Assembly: GCF_003987095.1 (NCBI RefSeq)
Contig: NZ_PIQA01000004.1
Location: 62,001-126,000 of the forward strand
Reading direction: 5' to 3'
From: Idiomarina piscisalsi
Lineage (GTDB): Bacteria > Pseudomonadota > Gammaproteobacteria > Enterobacterales > Alteromonadaceae
Length of the DNA stretch: 64,000 nucleotides
Both the position numbers and the translations under genes were made by a program. The notes below the pieces were generated by a model. The model was not told where the DNA came from, ran no database searches, and was given only the letters and a program-made list of their open reading frames with translations. Shown here piece by piece: positions 16,172 through 25,891 of the stretch. Position 1 is the stretch's first letter; every line of letters starts with the position of its first letter.

Positions 16172-16568
16172 TTTATAAGCAATTTACGAAAAGTCTTATA
16201 AGGCTTAAAAGTTACCGAACAAAAGAATATAAAAAAATGGATTTTGGTAGTAGATCATCCCGAATTTTGTGGTAGTCTGTTTGACCGGTTTGGGAAAGTT
16301 TTTCAGTCTTGCTGAAACCTAAATCGACAAGTTTCCACAGAGAAGCTTGAATGATAAAAATAATAAGGTATGTCAGGGTACCTGCCGTTTTAAATCCCTC
16401 TATATCAATAAGTTAGCTATTTTAAAAGACACGGGGAAACTTTGTTTTCTGACTGTGGCGAAATACGTTGTTAACAAACATATCAACAGCTTATGCACAG
16501 GGTGTTCAGTGGTGCGAAACCCTCAGATGTGGCATCCTATAGGAAATGCTTAATCGGACACAAAACCT
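16172..16568 (+). promoter_or_regulatory. aroE-polA intergenic region with a DnaA-box match
   Basis: 397 bases without a convincing gene. TTATGCACA at 16491-16499 fits the DnaA-box consensus TTATNCACA. A small hairpin (TTTCAG / CTGAAA) lies near 16300 without a T-run. The region must contain the polA promoter, but I could not fix it with confidence. A 68-codon frame at 16347 lacks any protein-like character and is not called. Confidence 0.4.
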
Positions 16569-19334
16569 ATGTCGGCAACAGTTCCTGAGAACCCCTTTAT
16601 TCTTGTTGATGGCTCATCGTACTTATTTCGTGCTTTTCATGCGCCACCACACTTAACCAACTCGAATGGCGAGCCAACCGGCGCAATATACGGCGTAGTA
16701 AATATGCTTCGCAGTCTTTTGAAAAAGTATCAGCCGTCGCACATGGCGGTGGTTTTTGATGCCAAAGGCAAAACGTTTAGAAGCGATATTTACGAAGAGT
16801 ATAAAGCGCACAGGCCGCCAATGCCGGATGACCTCAGAAGCCAGATAGAGCCGCTGCACAATATCGTAAAAGCCATGGGCCTGCCGCTGCTTTGTATTGA
16901 CGGTGTCGAAGCCGATGATGTTATTGGCACATTAGCCCAGCAAGCGGGTGACCAAGGACGTTTCACCTTGATTAGCACTGGCGATAAAGACATGGCGCAG
17001 TTGGTGAATGAGCATGTCATGCTAATTAATACCATGACTGATACCTTGCTTGATACCGACGGTGTTGAGAAAAAGTTTGGGGTTAAGCCTGAACAAATTA
17101 TTGATTACTTGGCACTTATGGGTGACAGCTCAGATAATATTCCGGGTCTTCCAAAAGTGGGCGAAAAGACTGCGCAAGCGATGCTTCAGGGCATACCCAG
17201 TATTGATAAAATTTACGAAGATGTTGAGGCGGTAACATCTTTGTCATTCCGTGGGGCTAAGTCTATGCCGGATAAGCTTCGTGAGTACAAAGATCAACTC
17301 CTCATGTCGCGTGAGTTGGCCACCATAAAGCTCGATGTAGAGCTACCCATGCACCCGGATGATCTCCATATTCAACCGGCAGATTCGGAAAAGCTGGCCG
17401 AGCTTTATGGTCAGTGTGAGTTTCGCCGTTGGTTAGGCGAGCTTATGGAGCAGGGCGCTGCGACGGATCAAGCATTGGGTCAAGAAAGCTCTGATAAAGT
17501 CAGTAGCGATATCTCTTCGGAGAATTATAGAACTCTGCAAACGGAAAAAGATGTCGAAGACTATTTGAAGGAGCTGTCCTCAGCGCCGTTTTTTGCTTTT
17601 GATACAGAAACCACCAGTTTGAACTATATGCAGGCTGAGTTGGTGGGGGTGTCATTGGCGAAAGAACCCGGTAAAGCGGTTTATATCCCGGTAGGACATG
17701 ATTACATGGACGCCCCTGAACAAGTCAGTCGTGACTGGCTGCTGGAAAAGCTGAAGCCGATTTTAGAAGGTGACAGCCCGAAAAAAGTGGGCCAGAACTT
17801 AAAGTATGATGCGCATATTTTACGTCGCTATGGCATTCGCCTGGGTGGTATTTTAAATGACACCATGCTGGCGTCTTATGTGTTTAATAGCGTCGGGTCA
17901 CGCCACGACATGGACACTCTGAGCCTGCATTATCTAAACCATAAAACGATAAGTTTTGAAGACATTGCTGGTAAAGGCGCAAAACAGCTGACCTTTAACC
18001 AAATTGAACTGGAGAAAGCTGCGCCTTATGCAGCTGAAGACGCAGACATAACCTTACGCCTGCATGAAGTGCTTTGGAAAAAAGTCGAAGAAACCGGCAG
18101 TGAGCTGCAAAGTGTTTTAACCGATATCGAAGTACCTCTTATTTCGGTGCTGCGCGATATGGAGCAATACGGCGTTCGAATTGACGCTAATTTGCTGGGT
18201 AAGCAAAGTCAGGAAATTACCGAAAAACTGGCTGAGCTTGAGAAAAAGGCGTTCGACATTGCCGGTGAAGAGTTTAATTTAGGCTCGACCAAGCAGTTAC
18301 AGCGTATTTTTTTCGAGAAGCTGCAGTTGCCGGTGATTAAGAAGACGCCTAAAGGGGCGCCTTCAACGGCGGAAGAAGTTTTGCACGAGCTGGCGCATGA
18401 CTATCCGTTGCCGGATGTTATTTTGCAGCATCGTAGCTTGTCTAAGTTAAAATCGACCTATACCGACAAGCTGCCGAAAATGATAAACCCGGATACGGGA
18501 CGTGTGCATACCTCGTATCAGCAAGCGGTTGCCGCAACCGGACGACTGTCATCGACGGATCCGAACTTGCAGAATATCCCAATTCGAACCGCAGAAGGAC
18601 GCCGCGTTCGCCAGGCGTTTGTTCCGGAAGATGGCTATAAAATAGTGGCTATCGATTACAGTCAAATAGAACTGCGTATTATGGCTCACTTGTCGCAGGA
18701 CAAGTCACTGCTGAATGCCTTTGCCGAAGGGCTGGACATTCACCGGGCAACGGCAGCAGAAGTCTTTGGATGCAAAACTGAAGAAGTAACTGATGAGCAG
18801 CGTCGACAAGCTAAAGCAGTAAACTTTGGGCTTATTTATGGTATGTCGGCATTTGGTTTGGCGCGTCAGCTTGGTATTGCTCGTAACGATGCACAGCATT
18901 ATATGGACAAATATTTTGAGCGCTTCCCGGGCGTGTTGAAGTATATGGAAGACACGCGTAAACAAGCGAAAGAGCAAGGGTACGTTAAGACCTTATTTGG
19001 TCGTCGTTTGCCTTTGCCGGACATAAAAGCAAGTAACGGAGCGCGTCGAAAAGGTGCTGAGCGTGCGGCTATCAACGCACCAATGCAGGGCACGGCGGCT
19101 GATATTATTAAAAAGGCGATGCTGCAGGTGGCGGACTGGATAGATACAAATAACTGCAAGGACGATGTGCGCATGCTAATGCAGGTTCACGATGAACTGG
19201 TCTTTGAGATAAAAGAAGCAAAACTGGACGACTATATTAAAGAGTTAACAGCAGTTATGGAAAACGCTGCACGCCTTGATGTGCCTCTAATTGCAGAGGC
19301 AGGAAAAGGAAAAAACTGGGATGAAGCACACTAG
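16569..19334 (+). CDS. polA: DNA polymerase I PolA
   Basis: The replication and repair polymerase that removes RNA primers and fills gaps. The 921 residues (E. coli 928) contain three domains. The 5'-3' exonuclease is about 1-295 (ILVDGSSYLFRAFHA; STGDKDMAQLV). The 3'-5' proofreading domain keeps its metal ligands (FAFDTETTSLNYM, about 345). The polymerase has motif A DYSQIELRIMAHLS, motif B QAKAVNFGLIYGMS and motif C QVHDELVFEI. The gene is followed by two hairpins ending in an intrinsic terminator. Confidence 0.98.
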   Translation: MSATVPENPFILVDGSSYLFRAFHAPPHLTNSNGEPTGAIYGVVNMLRSLLKKYQPSHMAVVFDAKGKTFRSDIYEEYKAHRPPMPDDLRSQIEPLHNIVKAMGLPLLCIDGVEADDVIGTLAQQAGDQGRFTLISTGDKDMAQLVNEHVMLINTMTDTLLDTDGVEKKFGVKPEQIIDYLALMGDSSDNIPGLPKVGEKTAQAMLQGIPSIDKIYEDVEAVTSLSFRGAKSMPDKLREYKDQLLMSRELATIKLDVELPMHPDDLHIQPADSEKLAELYGQCEFRRWLGELMEQGAATDQALGQESSDKVSSDISSENYRTLQTEKDVEDYLKELSSAPFFAFDTETTSLNYMQAELVGVSLAKEPGKAVYIPVGHDYMDAPEQVSRDWLLEKLKPILEGDSPKKVGQNLKYDAHILRRYGIRLGGILNDTMLASYVFNSVGSRHDMDTLSLHYLNHKTISFEDIAGKGAKQLTFNQIELEKAAPYAAEDADITLRLHEVLWKKVEETGSELQSVLTDIEVPLISVLRDMEQYGVRIDANLLGKQSQEITEKLAELEKKAFDIAGEEFNLGSTKQLQRIFFEKLQLPVIKKTPKGAPSTAEEVLHELAHDYPLPDVILQHRSLSKLKSTYTDKLPKMINPDTGRVHTSYQQAVAATGRLSSTDPNLQNIPIRTAEGRRVRQAFVPEDGYKIVAIDYSQIELRIMAHLSQDKSLLNAFAEGLDIHRATAAEVFGCKTEEVTDEQRRQAKAVNFGLIYGMSAFGLARQLGIARNDAQHYMDKYFERFPGVLKYMEDTRKQAKEQGYVKTLFGRRLPLPDIKASNGARRKGAERAAINAPMQGTAADIIKKAMLQVADWIDTNNCKDDVRMLMQVHDELVFEIKEAKLDDYIKELTAVMENAARLDVPLIAEAGKGKNWDEAH

Positions 19335-19379
19335 ATTCAAAAAAAGCTGAACTTTTTTTGAGCACCCTAGTCAGATTAA

Positions 19380-19403
19380 TTGAGGGAAATAATCCACCCT
19401 CAA
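19380..19403. repeat. Perfect 7-bp hairpin after polA
   Basis: TTGAGGG and CCCTCAA flank a 10-base loop, 46 bp after the polA stop and just before its terminator. It may stabilise the polA 3' end or be part of a small RNA; E. coli has the Spot 42 RNA downstream of polA, but I see no sequence likeness to Spot 42. Confidence 0.4.
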
Positions 19404-19430
19404 CAAATTGTTCTCCCTGGATTACTTTTT

Positions 19431-19457
19431 ACCCGGCTCTTTTGAGCCGGGTTTTTT
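19431..19457 (+). terminator. Intrinsic terminator of polA
   Basis: The stem ACCCGGCTC / GAGCCGGGT has a short TTTT loop and is followed by six T. It overlaps the stop codon of the convergent exporter gene at its last bases. Confidence 0.9.
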
Positions 19458-20394
19458 ATGCGCTTTTCTGAGTCGAGTTGTTTTTGTCCCGCGCAGGCAT
19501 CCCCGCAAGCCCGGAGCGGCCCTTACGGTTAGCAAACCAAACACCAACCAAAATAGCTGCCATACCGACACCATGCTGAAGCCAGAAAGGTTCACCGTCT
19601 AGTACACCCAGCAAAACCGCAACAACCGGAATAAGGTACGTCACTGAGCTGGTAAATACTGTGTTCGTTAAACGAACCACATGGTTAAAAATAACTAAGG
19701 CGCCGGCCGTACCAATAATTCCTAAAACCAATATCGACACTAAAGACAGCATTGCGCCCGGTTGTTGAACTTGCGTCATAAAGTCAGTGCCAGCAAACAG
19801 ATAAATCGTTGCAGGTACTGCAGCCATTAATAATGAAATGCCGGTTATTGTCAGTGGTGCGAGGTCGGTTATTTTATGCTTTATCAGATTCAGGTTAAGG
19901 CCATAGCAAACGGTTGCAGCCATGACTAACAGTGCGTAGAGATTAAAGTTCCAGCCGCCGTTAGCGGATGCGGTAATGAGCAACAGCGTGCCACCTAAAC
20001 CAATAATAATGCCGATAACTTGAGCTATACGAGCAGACTGGTGAAAAAACAGGGCACCGATAACCAGTGTGGTGATAGGTGTAAGTGCATTCAGCACGCC
20101 GGTGACACCGCTGGCCAGTTGCGTTTGTGCAATTGCGAACATGAAAGCCGGTATGAAGCTACCGACTAACCCAACGCTGGCTAATTTCAACCAATGTTTA
20201 CGCGTTATTTTATTCAAACGCTTCGCAATAAATGGTGCTAACACAATGCCGGCCGAGCTGATTCTTAACGCACCGACTTCCATTGGACCAAAAGCGATAA
20301 GCCCCTTTTTAATCAGCAAAAATGAGCTACCCCAAATAAGAGACAGCAGCCCTAACAGCAACCAGGCGCTTAATGGGTGTTGGTTATCCGTCAT
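19456..20394 (-). CDS. EamA-family (DMT) inner-membrane transporter
   Basis: About ten hydrophobic helices in two EamA repeats, as in drug/metabolite transporters of the RhaT/RarD/YdcZ superfamily, which usually export amino acids or metabolites. The first repeat starts [21 protein letters not shown], with a typical WGSSF motif. The substrate cannot be inferred. I chose the ATG at 20394 (312 residues), which overlaps the engB stop by 11 bases. A longer frame starts inside engB and would add a polar leader. The C-terminal tail is short and basic. Confidence 0.85.
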   Translation of the reverse strand: MTDNQHPLSAWLLLGLLSLIWGSSFLLIKKGLIAFGPMEVGALRISSAGIVLAPFIAKRLNKITRKHWLKLASVGLVGSFIPAFMFAIAQTQLASGVTGVLNALTPITTLVIGALFFHQSARIAQVIGIIIGLGGTLLLITASANGGWNFNLYALLVMAATVCYGLNLNLIKHKITDLAPLTITGISLLMAAVPATIYLFAGTDFMTQVQQPGAMLSLVSILVLGIIGTAGALVIFNHVVRLTNTVFTSSVTYLIPVVAVLLGVLDGEPFWLQHGVGMAAILVGVWFANRKGRSGLAGMPARDKNNSTQKSA

Positions 20395-20995
20395 CTTGGC
20401 TGCCAAACCACTCATTAAGTTTGTTTTCGAGCTGCTCGACGCCAATGCGCTTTAATGACGAAAAGGCTTCGACCTGAACATCTCCGTTGAAGGCAATAGC
20501 GGCTTGCCGAGCTTGTAGAACGGTTGATTTACGAGCACCTTGCTTTAATTTGTCTGCTTTTGTCAGCAACGCCAGTACAGGAATGCCGCAGTCCGCAGCC
20601 CAGTAGATAAGCTCTTGATCAGTTTCACGGAACGGATGGCGAATATCCATGAGTACCACAATGCCTTTTAAGCTATCGCGCTTTTGCAAGTATTCAGCCA
20701 ATGCTTTTTGCCATTTCTCTTTAACAGCCATAGGGACTTTGGCGAACCCATAGCCGGGTAGGTCGATAAGTCGCTCTCCACTGTCGAGCTCAAACACGTT
20801 AATTAGCTGCGTACGGCCCGGAGTCTTACTGGTTCTTGCCAGCGACTTCTGCCGTGTAAGCGTGTTGAGAGCGCTTGACTTGCCGGCGTTTGAGCGTCCG
20901 GCAAAGGCTATCTCTATTCCCGTATCAGGCGGTAACTTGGTAATATCCGGCGCGCTGGTAACAAAGCTGGCGCTTGCGTAGTTCAAAGGTTTCAT
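20384..20995 (-). CDS. engB: Ribosome biogenesis GTPase EngB (YihA/YsxC)
   Basis: An essential GTPase needed for large-subunit assembly. G-motifs are present: G1 [10 protein letters not shown]3 DLPGYG, G4 TKAD and a C-terminal FSSLK. The sequence after the start ([17 protein letters not shown]) aligns with E. coli YihA from its first residues. I therefore chose the ATG at 20995 (203 residues) rather than the GTG at 21013. It overlaps the exporter gene downstream. E. coli has the same polA / yihA / yihI neighbourhood. Confidence 0.96.
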   Translation of the reverse strand: MKPLNYASASFVTSAPDITKLPPDTGIEIAFAGRSNAGKSSALNTLTRQKSLARTSKTPGRTQLINVFELDSGERLIDLPGYGFAKVPMAVKEKWQKALAEYLQKRDSLKGIVVLMDIRHPFRETDQELIYWAADCGIPVLALLTKADKLKQGARKSTVLQARQAAIAFNGDVQVEAFSSLKRIGVEQLENKLNEWFGSQDDG

Positions 20996-21196
20996 CGACA
21001 CAGATAGGGTCACTTATTGGTTAAAAAAGCAAAGACAGACGCCATTATGAATGATCTGAGCACGTCAGCCAACGATGAATTCCAGATAGATTAGCTATTA
21101 ATCATTTAATCCACACAAGTTTTGTGTAAAATAGCAACCTGTTTAAGGTGATTTGTTGGGGCGCATGGCGCCATCCAGAACAGAAGAGAAGCAAAC

Positions 21197-21823
21197 ATGA
21201 AAAAATTCGCAATCTTATTGGGACTTTTCTTCGGTACCACGGGTATCGCATTAGCGCAAAGTGGCGATGCCGAAGCTGGTAAAGAGAAATCGCAGGTATG
21301 TGCGGCTTGTCATGGGCCCAATGGTGAATCTCCGACCGATATGTACCCGCACCTGGCCGGTCAGCATGAAAAGTATCTGTTAAAGCAATTAAAAGACTTT
21401 AAACTGGCGTCTGAAACAGGCGGCGAAGAAGGTCGAAATAACGCCGTAATGATGGGCCAGGTTGCTAGTCTGTCTGAGCAGGACATGGCCGATTTAGCCG
21501 CTTATTTTGCGTCTCAGGATGAGCCTAAAGGGGAAACGCCAAAAGACTTAATTGCTAAGGGCGAAGATTTCTTCCGTCGTGGTAACCCAGAAACTAATGT
21601 TCCTTCATGTGCAGGTTGTCACGGACCTCGTGGTAACGGAATGGGCTTGGCGGCATTCCCGGACATTTCAGGTCAGCACGCAGCTTACACTAAGTCTCAG
21701 TTGGAAATGTTCCGCAGCGGCGAACGTGCAAATGACCCCAATGGTATGATGCGCGGTGTTGCTGAAAAGATGACAGATGAAGAAATTGAGCTGATGTCAA
21801 AATTCTTAAGCGGCTTGTATTAA
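21197..21823 (+). CDS. Dihaem cytochrome c4
   Basis: A periplasmic electron carrier with two class I cytochrome c domains. A signal peptide (about residues 1-20, ending IALAQS) is followed by two haem-binding motifs, CAACH and CAGCH, about 95 residues apart. Candidate axial methionines lie in MMGQ and GMMRG. It probably feeds electrons to terminal oxidases. The ATG follows AGAAGAGAAG. It lies divergent from engB, a common arrangement in gammaproteobacteria. A strong terminator follows. Confidence 0.94.
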   Translation: MKKFAILLGLFFGTTGIALAQSGDAEAGKEKSQVCAACHGPNGESPTDMYPHLAGQHEKYLLKQLKDFKLASETGGEEGRNNAVMMGQVASLSEQDMADLAAYFASQDEPKGETPKDLIAKGEDFFRRGNPETNVPSCAGCHGPRGNGMGLAAFPDISGQHAAYTKSQLEMFRSGERANDPNGMMRGVAEKMTDEEIELMSKFLSGLY

Positions 21824-21852
21824 GCCTCTTTACAAGCCAATAAACAGACTAA

Positions 21853-21877
21853 AAGCGGCTTAAAGCCGCTTTTTTTA
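21853..21877 (+). terminator. Intrinsic terminator of cytochrome c4
   Basis: The stem AGCGGCTT / AAGCCGCT is followed by seven T, 30 bp after the stop codon. Confidence 0.92.
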
Positions 21878-21960
21878 TGGTTAAGCTAATAATAAGTAAG
21901 CTGTTTTCCCATTGTTAACAAAAAGTAATAAAAAAGTTGGTTTTTAGATCAAGAAAGTTG

Positions 21961-21988
21961 TTGAATTAATATTTGGTTCAAGTATTGT
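21961..21988 (+). promoter_or_regulatory. Sigma-70 promoter candidate for the structured RNA
   Basis: TTGAAT (21961-21966) and TATTGT (21983-21988) are separated by 16 bp, which would place the transcript start near 21995. No good reading frame follows, so the product would be an RNA. Confidence 0.45.
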
Positions 21989-21994
21989 AAACAA

Positions 21995-22350
21995 CGCTCG
22001 AGGACGATGTAGCCTGACAAAAACAAAAATAATTGGCACAGAACCCTTGAGAAAATAATAAAAAGACTGTAAAAATACAGCTGACTCGATACAAAAAAAT
22101 AACAAGAGGTCGAGGAGATTATCGAAAAGTTAGATTTCGTTTTTATAAACGGTCATCTCATTTATCGATAATCCAGGGAGTAAATAGCCGAGAGGCTTGC
22201 GGTTGCTCCATTTAATAATAACAACAATAAAAGCAGGTTACGGAAGACCGCAATAACAAACTCGGAAGCAGTGACAACCATTCTCATAGTAGCAGTGCGC
22301 TGCCCATCTTATGAGAAAGCAGGCGATGGAAACATCGCCTTTTTTCTTTT
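21995..22350 (+). ncRNA. Putative structured small RNA upstream of yihI
   Basis: About 355 non-coding bases that fold into separate stems. These are GATTATCGA/TCGATAATC (22117-22125 with 22165-22173), enclosing CGTTT/AAACG; TTGCGGT/ACCGCAA (22197-22203 with 22247-22253); and TTCTCATA/TATGAGAA (22281-22288 with 22310-22317), enclosing GCAG/CTGC. The end is an ideal terminator, AGGCGATG-GAAA-CATCGCCT plus a T-run. E. coli carries the CsrA-sequestering RNA csrC at the same place, between yihA and yihI. Only about six GGA motifs occur here, fewer than usual for CsrB/CsrC RNAs, so the family is uncertain. The 5' end is inferred. Confidence 0.6.
22321..22350 (+). terminator. Intrinsic terminator with GAAA tetraloop
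   Basis: The 8-bp stem AGGCGATG / CATCGCCT closes a GNRA-type GAAA loop and is followed by TTTTTCTTTT. It ends a non-coding region, which is the strongest sign of an RNA gene upstream. Confidence 0.92.
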
Positions 22351-22447
22351 CTGCCCTCATTATTATTCCAACAATGACGTTTTACGCATTCTTGCGTTAC
22401 AATACCCCTATATCTTTACTTTAAAGTTTTCCTAACCAGGAGCGACA

Positions 22448-22864
22448 ATGACTCGCCGAAAGAAAACACGTAAAACAGGTCCTTTGGCGCCTTCGAAGCA
22501 GCCAAAAGACAAGCGCCCAAGTGAAACAAGCACTAAAGGTAAAAAGAAAGGGAAAGGTCTGCGACCGGGCCAGCGGCATTTAGAGAATCAAAAAGCAGGT
22601 GTTGCTCAAAGTAAAAGTACGGACGAGAAAGATCCTCGCATTGGTAGCCGCCGTAAAATAGAGCTCGTGATGACGCCTGAGCAGGAGCTTCAGCAGCTGC
22701 AAAATGATGAACGTTTGCAGCGTTTGGTCGAGCGCTTTGAGGAAGGTGAAACGCTCAGCGCTGACGATCAACGTTATTTGGACGAAAAGTCAGAGCGTTA
22801 TGAGACACTTGTCAGCAAGCTGGGCTACGAGCTTGATGACGACTGGGATGATGAGGAGTACTAA
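22448..22864 (+). CDS. yihI: Der GTPase-activating protein YihI
   Basis: A small protein that stimulates the GTPase Der (EngA) and so tunes 50S ribosome assembly. The 138 residues have the family layout: a very basic, disordered N-terminal half (TRRKKTRKTG, GKKKGKGLRPG) and an acidic C-terminal half rich in Glu/Asp ending DDDWDDEEY. The ATG follows CCAGGAGC. Its stop codon overlaps the next ATG (TAATG). Confidence 0.92.
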   Translation: MTRRKKTRKTGPLAPSKQPKDKRPSETSTKGKKKGKGLRPGQRHLENQKAGVAQSKSTDEKDPRIGSRRKIELVMTPEQELQQLQNDERLQRLVERFEEGETLSADDQRYLDEKSERYETLVSKLGYELDDDWDDEEY

Positions 22865-23322
22865 TGTCCAGTGAATTACTTTGGGTGATAGCCATACTTG
22901 GGCTCGTTATTATTATTGGGCTTGGCTGGTATGCCACAACGCTAATGTTACGCCTGCGGGGTCAGAATAATATACGTAAAGCGGCGGTGCAAAAGCGTAT
23001 TGATAGGATTGATGAGAGTATTATTACGATTGCTAAAGCGATGCAGCAAGAGCAATGCCCGCTTTCTGAGGGCTGTCTGCGCATTGTTGTGCTGCTTGAT
23101 CATAGACCGGAAGCTGTAAAATATGACTACTCGCAGGATTACCCGGCGATGCACGACATGTATGAAAAAATAAAGCACATGCCGACGCATGAAAACCGTA
23201 AGAAGTTTCCGAAGAAAAAAATTCGCGCACTTGATGATGAGCGTGAAGGTTATGAGAAAACGATGCGCGACATTATTCTTGCAGACGTCGACAAGCTATT
23301 GAAAAACTTTCCCGCCGCCTGA
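22864..23322 (+). CDS. DUF2489 membrane-anchored protein
   Basis: A 152-residue protein with one N-terminal transmembrane helix (LLWVIAILGLVIIIGLGWYA) followed by a basic, charged cytoplasmic domain. Its pattern (ITIAKAMQQEQCPLSEGCLRI) fits DUF2489, a family found directly after yihI in many marine gammaproteobacteria. No function is known. It is translationally coupled to yihI and lies 9 bp before cysE. Confidence 0.8.
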   Translation: MSSELLWVIAILGLVIIIGLGWYATTLMLRLRGQNNIRKAAVQKRIDRIDESIITIAKAMQQEQCPLSEGCLRIVVLLDHRPEAVKYDYSQDYPAMHDMYEKIKHMPTHENRKKFPKKKIRALDDEREGYEKTMRDIILADVDKLLKNFPAA

Positions 23323-23331
23323 GGAGGCCGC

Positions 23332-24144
23332 ATGGCGTTTTTTAAAGGAATGAAAGAAGATATCGCCAGTGTATTCGACCGTGATCCGGCTGCTCGAAAC
23401 ACAATGGAGGTGCTGTTCCATTATCCTGGACTGCATGCCATTTGGTTTCATCGCATAAGCCATAAACTCTGGACTTGGAAGCTTTACTGGTTGGCTCGTT
23501 TTCTTTCAAACGTCGCGCGCTGGTTGACCGGAATAGAAATTCATCCCGGAGCCAAAATTGGACGCCGTTTTTTCATTGATCACGGCATGGGTGTCGTTAT
23601 TGGTGAAACCGCTGAAATTGGTGATGATGTGACCTTGTATCATGGGGTTACTTTAGGGGGCACCAGCTGGCATAAAGGCAAGCGACACCCAACGTTGAAA
23701 GACGGTGTTGTTATTGGTGCCGGCGCAAAGGTGTTGGGTCCTCTAACCGTTGGACAGCAAGCGAGAATTGGCTCGAATGCCGTGGTGGTACGGGATGTTC
23801 CTGAGTTAACGACGGTTGTTGGCATACCCGCTCGCGTGGCGAAATCGGGGGTCGATAAAGAGACCAGCGAACGTCGTGAGAAAATGGCAAAGGAATACGG
23901 CTTCGATGCGTATGCGATTTCAGCGGACAACCCCGATCCGGTGGCGACTGCTATAGGTCGTATGCTCGATCATGTGCAAGTTTTGGATAATAAAGTTTCA
24001 GATCTGTGCCAGGCGGTCAATAAGCTTGGTGGGGATGTTTGTGGTGAAATTCCTGAAGTCGATGTTGATGATGTGGACTTTTTGGAAGAAACCGAGCGCG
24101 CCGCTGAGCGACGCGCTCATCATAAAGAGCAAGATAACCCTTAG
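23332..24144 (+). CDS. cysE: Serine O-acetyltransferase (CysE/EpsC type)
   Basis: Acetylates serine with acetyl-CoA to give O-acetylserine, the precursor of cysteine. After a short helical N-terminus ([19 protein letters not shown]), a left-handed beta-helix of hexapeptide repeats runs from about 65 to 165 ([32 protein letters not shown]). The lack of the long E. coli-type N-terminal domain and the extra C-terminal tail of roughly 90 residues place it in the EpsC subgroup. The ATG follows GAGGAGG. It is convergent with the chemoreceptor gene, stops overlapping. Confidence 0.93.
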   Translation: MAFFKGMKEDIASVFDRDPAARNTMEVLFHYPGLHAIWFHRISHKLWTWKLYWLARFLSNVARWLTGIEIHPGAKIGRRFFIDHGMGVVIGETAEIGDDVTLYHGVTLGGTSWHKGKRHPTLKDGVVIGAGAKVLGPLTVGQQARIGSNAVVVRDVPELTTVVGIPARVAKSGVDKETSERREKMAKEYGFDAYAISADNPDPVATAIGRMLDHVQVLDNKVSDLCQAVNKLGGDVCGEIPEVDVDDVDFLEETERAAERRAHHKEQDNP

Positions 24145-25712
24145 GACTTCAAGTCGAAACGTTCAATAAGCGAGTAGAGCTGTTTTATGGTTGCTTGCAG
24201 CTCTGTGCTTGAGTGTTGTGTCTGTTCAGACGTAGCCTGAGTGGAACGAGCGGTGTCAGCAATGGAAGTGATTTGTTCACTAATGTGTTCTGCAACACCG
24301 CTTTGCTCTTCAACCGCCGATGCCATTTGGGTCGACATATCTGAAATTTCCTGAATAGCCGTTGATATTTCACCTAACGCCGCATCGGCTTCACGAACCT
24401 TGTTAACTCCGTCCGCTGCGGCTTCTTCGCCTTTATTGGATACAGACACTGCGTTGCTGGCTTTGTCGCGCAGCTGTTGAATAACCTGATGAATGCTGTC
24501 TGTTGACTGCGTTGTGCGCTGAGCCAGGTTACGTACTTCGTCGGCGACTACCGAGAAACCCCGACCGTGCTCACCAGCGCGAGCGGCTTCAATAGCGGCA
24601 TTGAGCGCCAGCAGGTTGGTTTGGTCAGCAATAGATGAAATTAAATCTGCTGCTTCGCCAATAGCTCCAGTTGACTGATCGAGCTCATGGACTGTTTGAG
24701 CAATCTCTTTAACTGCATCGTGCAAGCTGACAATGACATCACTTGCCTGACGGGCTAGACGGACACTGTTCTCAACGTTCGCATTAGCAGACTCGGCTTG
24801 CTGTGCATTACGCTCAACGGTGTCGGCGACCTCTTGAATAGCTGAGGACATTTCGTTCATTGCCGTTGCCGTTTGCTCGGTCGATGCTGTTTGTTTGTCA
24901 ATTTGCGTCTTACTGTCAGCTGCTTGCTGATGCGTGTCTTCTGCAATAGTGAGAAGTCCCGACACTGCGTCCTTCATGCGGCTTAGTGCGGTTCTATTAC
25001 GTGCGCCTTCACTTAGCAACTGCATTGCCAGTTTTGCTTCGCGGCCCTGCATATCGAAATAGGTCATACCGACCAGCTCAGAGTCGAATGCTTCCGGGCG
25101 TAGGTTGAGTAGCCCTTGTAGCATACGGCCAATATAGGCGCCGTAAGCAAAGGTCGTTACCGCGGTTGCAGCCAGTGCAATGAGCGCTGAAATGGGCTGG
25201 CCCATTAAGGCAATGACGGCACTGGCTACGGCGCCTGGTATTACTACGGGCATCAAGTCTTTGCAGCTAAGCCATAAACGCTGTGCTAAAGGTAATGCGT
25301 GCTTGCCTGCGTTTAAGCGATCATAAATGTTTTGTGCTCTTTTCTTTCGAGAGTCCGACGCTGCAACGCGAACGGATTCAAACCCTTTAGGCTTTCCGTC
25401 TTCCATAATGGGCGTGACATAGGCACTAACCCAATAGTGGTCGCCATTCTTACAACGGTTTTTGACAAGCCCCATCCAGGGTTTACCGCGTTTAATGGTC
25501 TTCCACATGTTTTCAAATACGCTCGCAGGCATATCCGGGTGACGCAGAATGTTGTGTGGCGAACCAATGAGCTGGTCCCGTGTATAACCGCTGACCTTGA
25601 CGAAGTCCTCATTGCAGTGACGAATAACACCTTTTAGATCTGTCGACGAAATTAGCCGATAGTGTTCGGGAAAGCGGTGTTCTTTGCCGGTAACCGGACC
25701 ATTATTTTTCAT
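24141..25712 (-). CDS. PAS-domain methyl-accepting chemotaxis protein (Aer-like)
   Basis: An energy or redox taxis receptor. The N-terminal PAS domain (about 15-120) has the Aer-like pattern [17 protein letters not shown] and [15 protein letters not shown], typical of FAD-binding PAS domains. Two closely spaced membrane helices lie at about 155-200. There is no periplasmic ligand domain. The C-terminal signalling domain carries the conserved hairpin tip [19 protein letters not shown]. It would pass signals to CheA/CheW encoded elsewhere. The gene is monocistronic and convergent with cysE. Confidence 0.93.
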   Translation of the reverse strand: MKNNGPVTGKEHRFPEHYRLISSTDLKGVIRHCNEDFVKVSGYTRDQLIGSPHNILRHPDMPASVFENMWKTIKRGKPWMGLVKNRCKNGDHYWVSAYVTPIMEDGKPKGFESVRVAASDSRKKRAQNIYDRLNAGKHALPLAQRLWLSCKDLMPVVIPGAVASAVIALMGQPISALIALAATAVTTFAYGAYIGRMLQGLLNLRPEAFDSELVGMTYFDMQGREAKLAMQLLSEGARNRTALSRMKDAVSGLLTIAEDTHQQAADSKTQIDKQTASTEQTATAMNEMSSAIQEVADTVERNAQQAESANANVENSVRLARQASDVIVSLHDAVKEIAQTVHELDQSTGAIGEAADLISSIADQTNLLALNAAIEAARAGEHGRGFSVVADEVRNLAQRTTQSTDSIHQVIQQLRDKASNAVSVSNKGEEAAADGVNKVREADAALGEISTAIQEISDMSTQMASAVEEQSGVAEHISEQITSIADTARSTQATSEQTQHSSTELQATIKQLYSLIERFDLKS

Positions 25713-25816
25713 AGCAACCTTTATTACAGAAGTTTGATTAACATCAACATTAGTAAGGTTATCGTATTTTTGGGGGGAAAGTTTAGGGAAAACCGGAATA
25801 AAGTTGTTTTTTCCAT

Positions 25817-25845
25817 AAAAAAACGCCGCTTAAAAAGCGGCGCTT
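25817..25845 (-). terminator. Intrinsic terminator of the cold-shock gene
   Basis: On the minus strand, the stem GCGCCGCTT / AAGCGGCG is followed by seven T. It sits about 50 bp after the csp stop codon. Confidence 0.9.
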
Positions 25846-25891
25846 CGAAATTCTTTAAAACGCTTAATGCACAATGTGCACTAAGAGTTCC

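Noticed and set aside
16347-16553. 68-codon frame between aroE and polA
   Set aside because: Cys- and Lys-rich sequence without protein-like pattern, no ribosome site, and it covers the likely polA control region.
22034-22051. Sigma-54 promoter (TTGGCAC followed by CCTTGA)
   Set aside because: The -24-like element is good, but the -12 element is displaced by two bases and lacks the GC dinucleotide, so the spacing rule fails.
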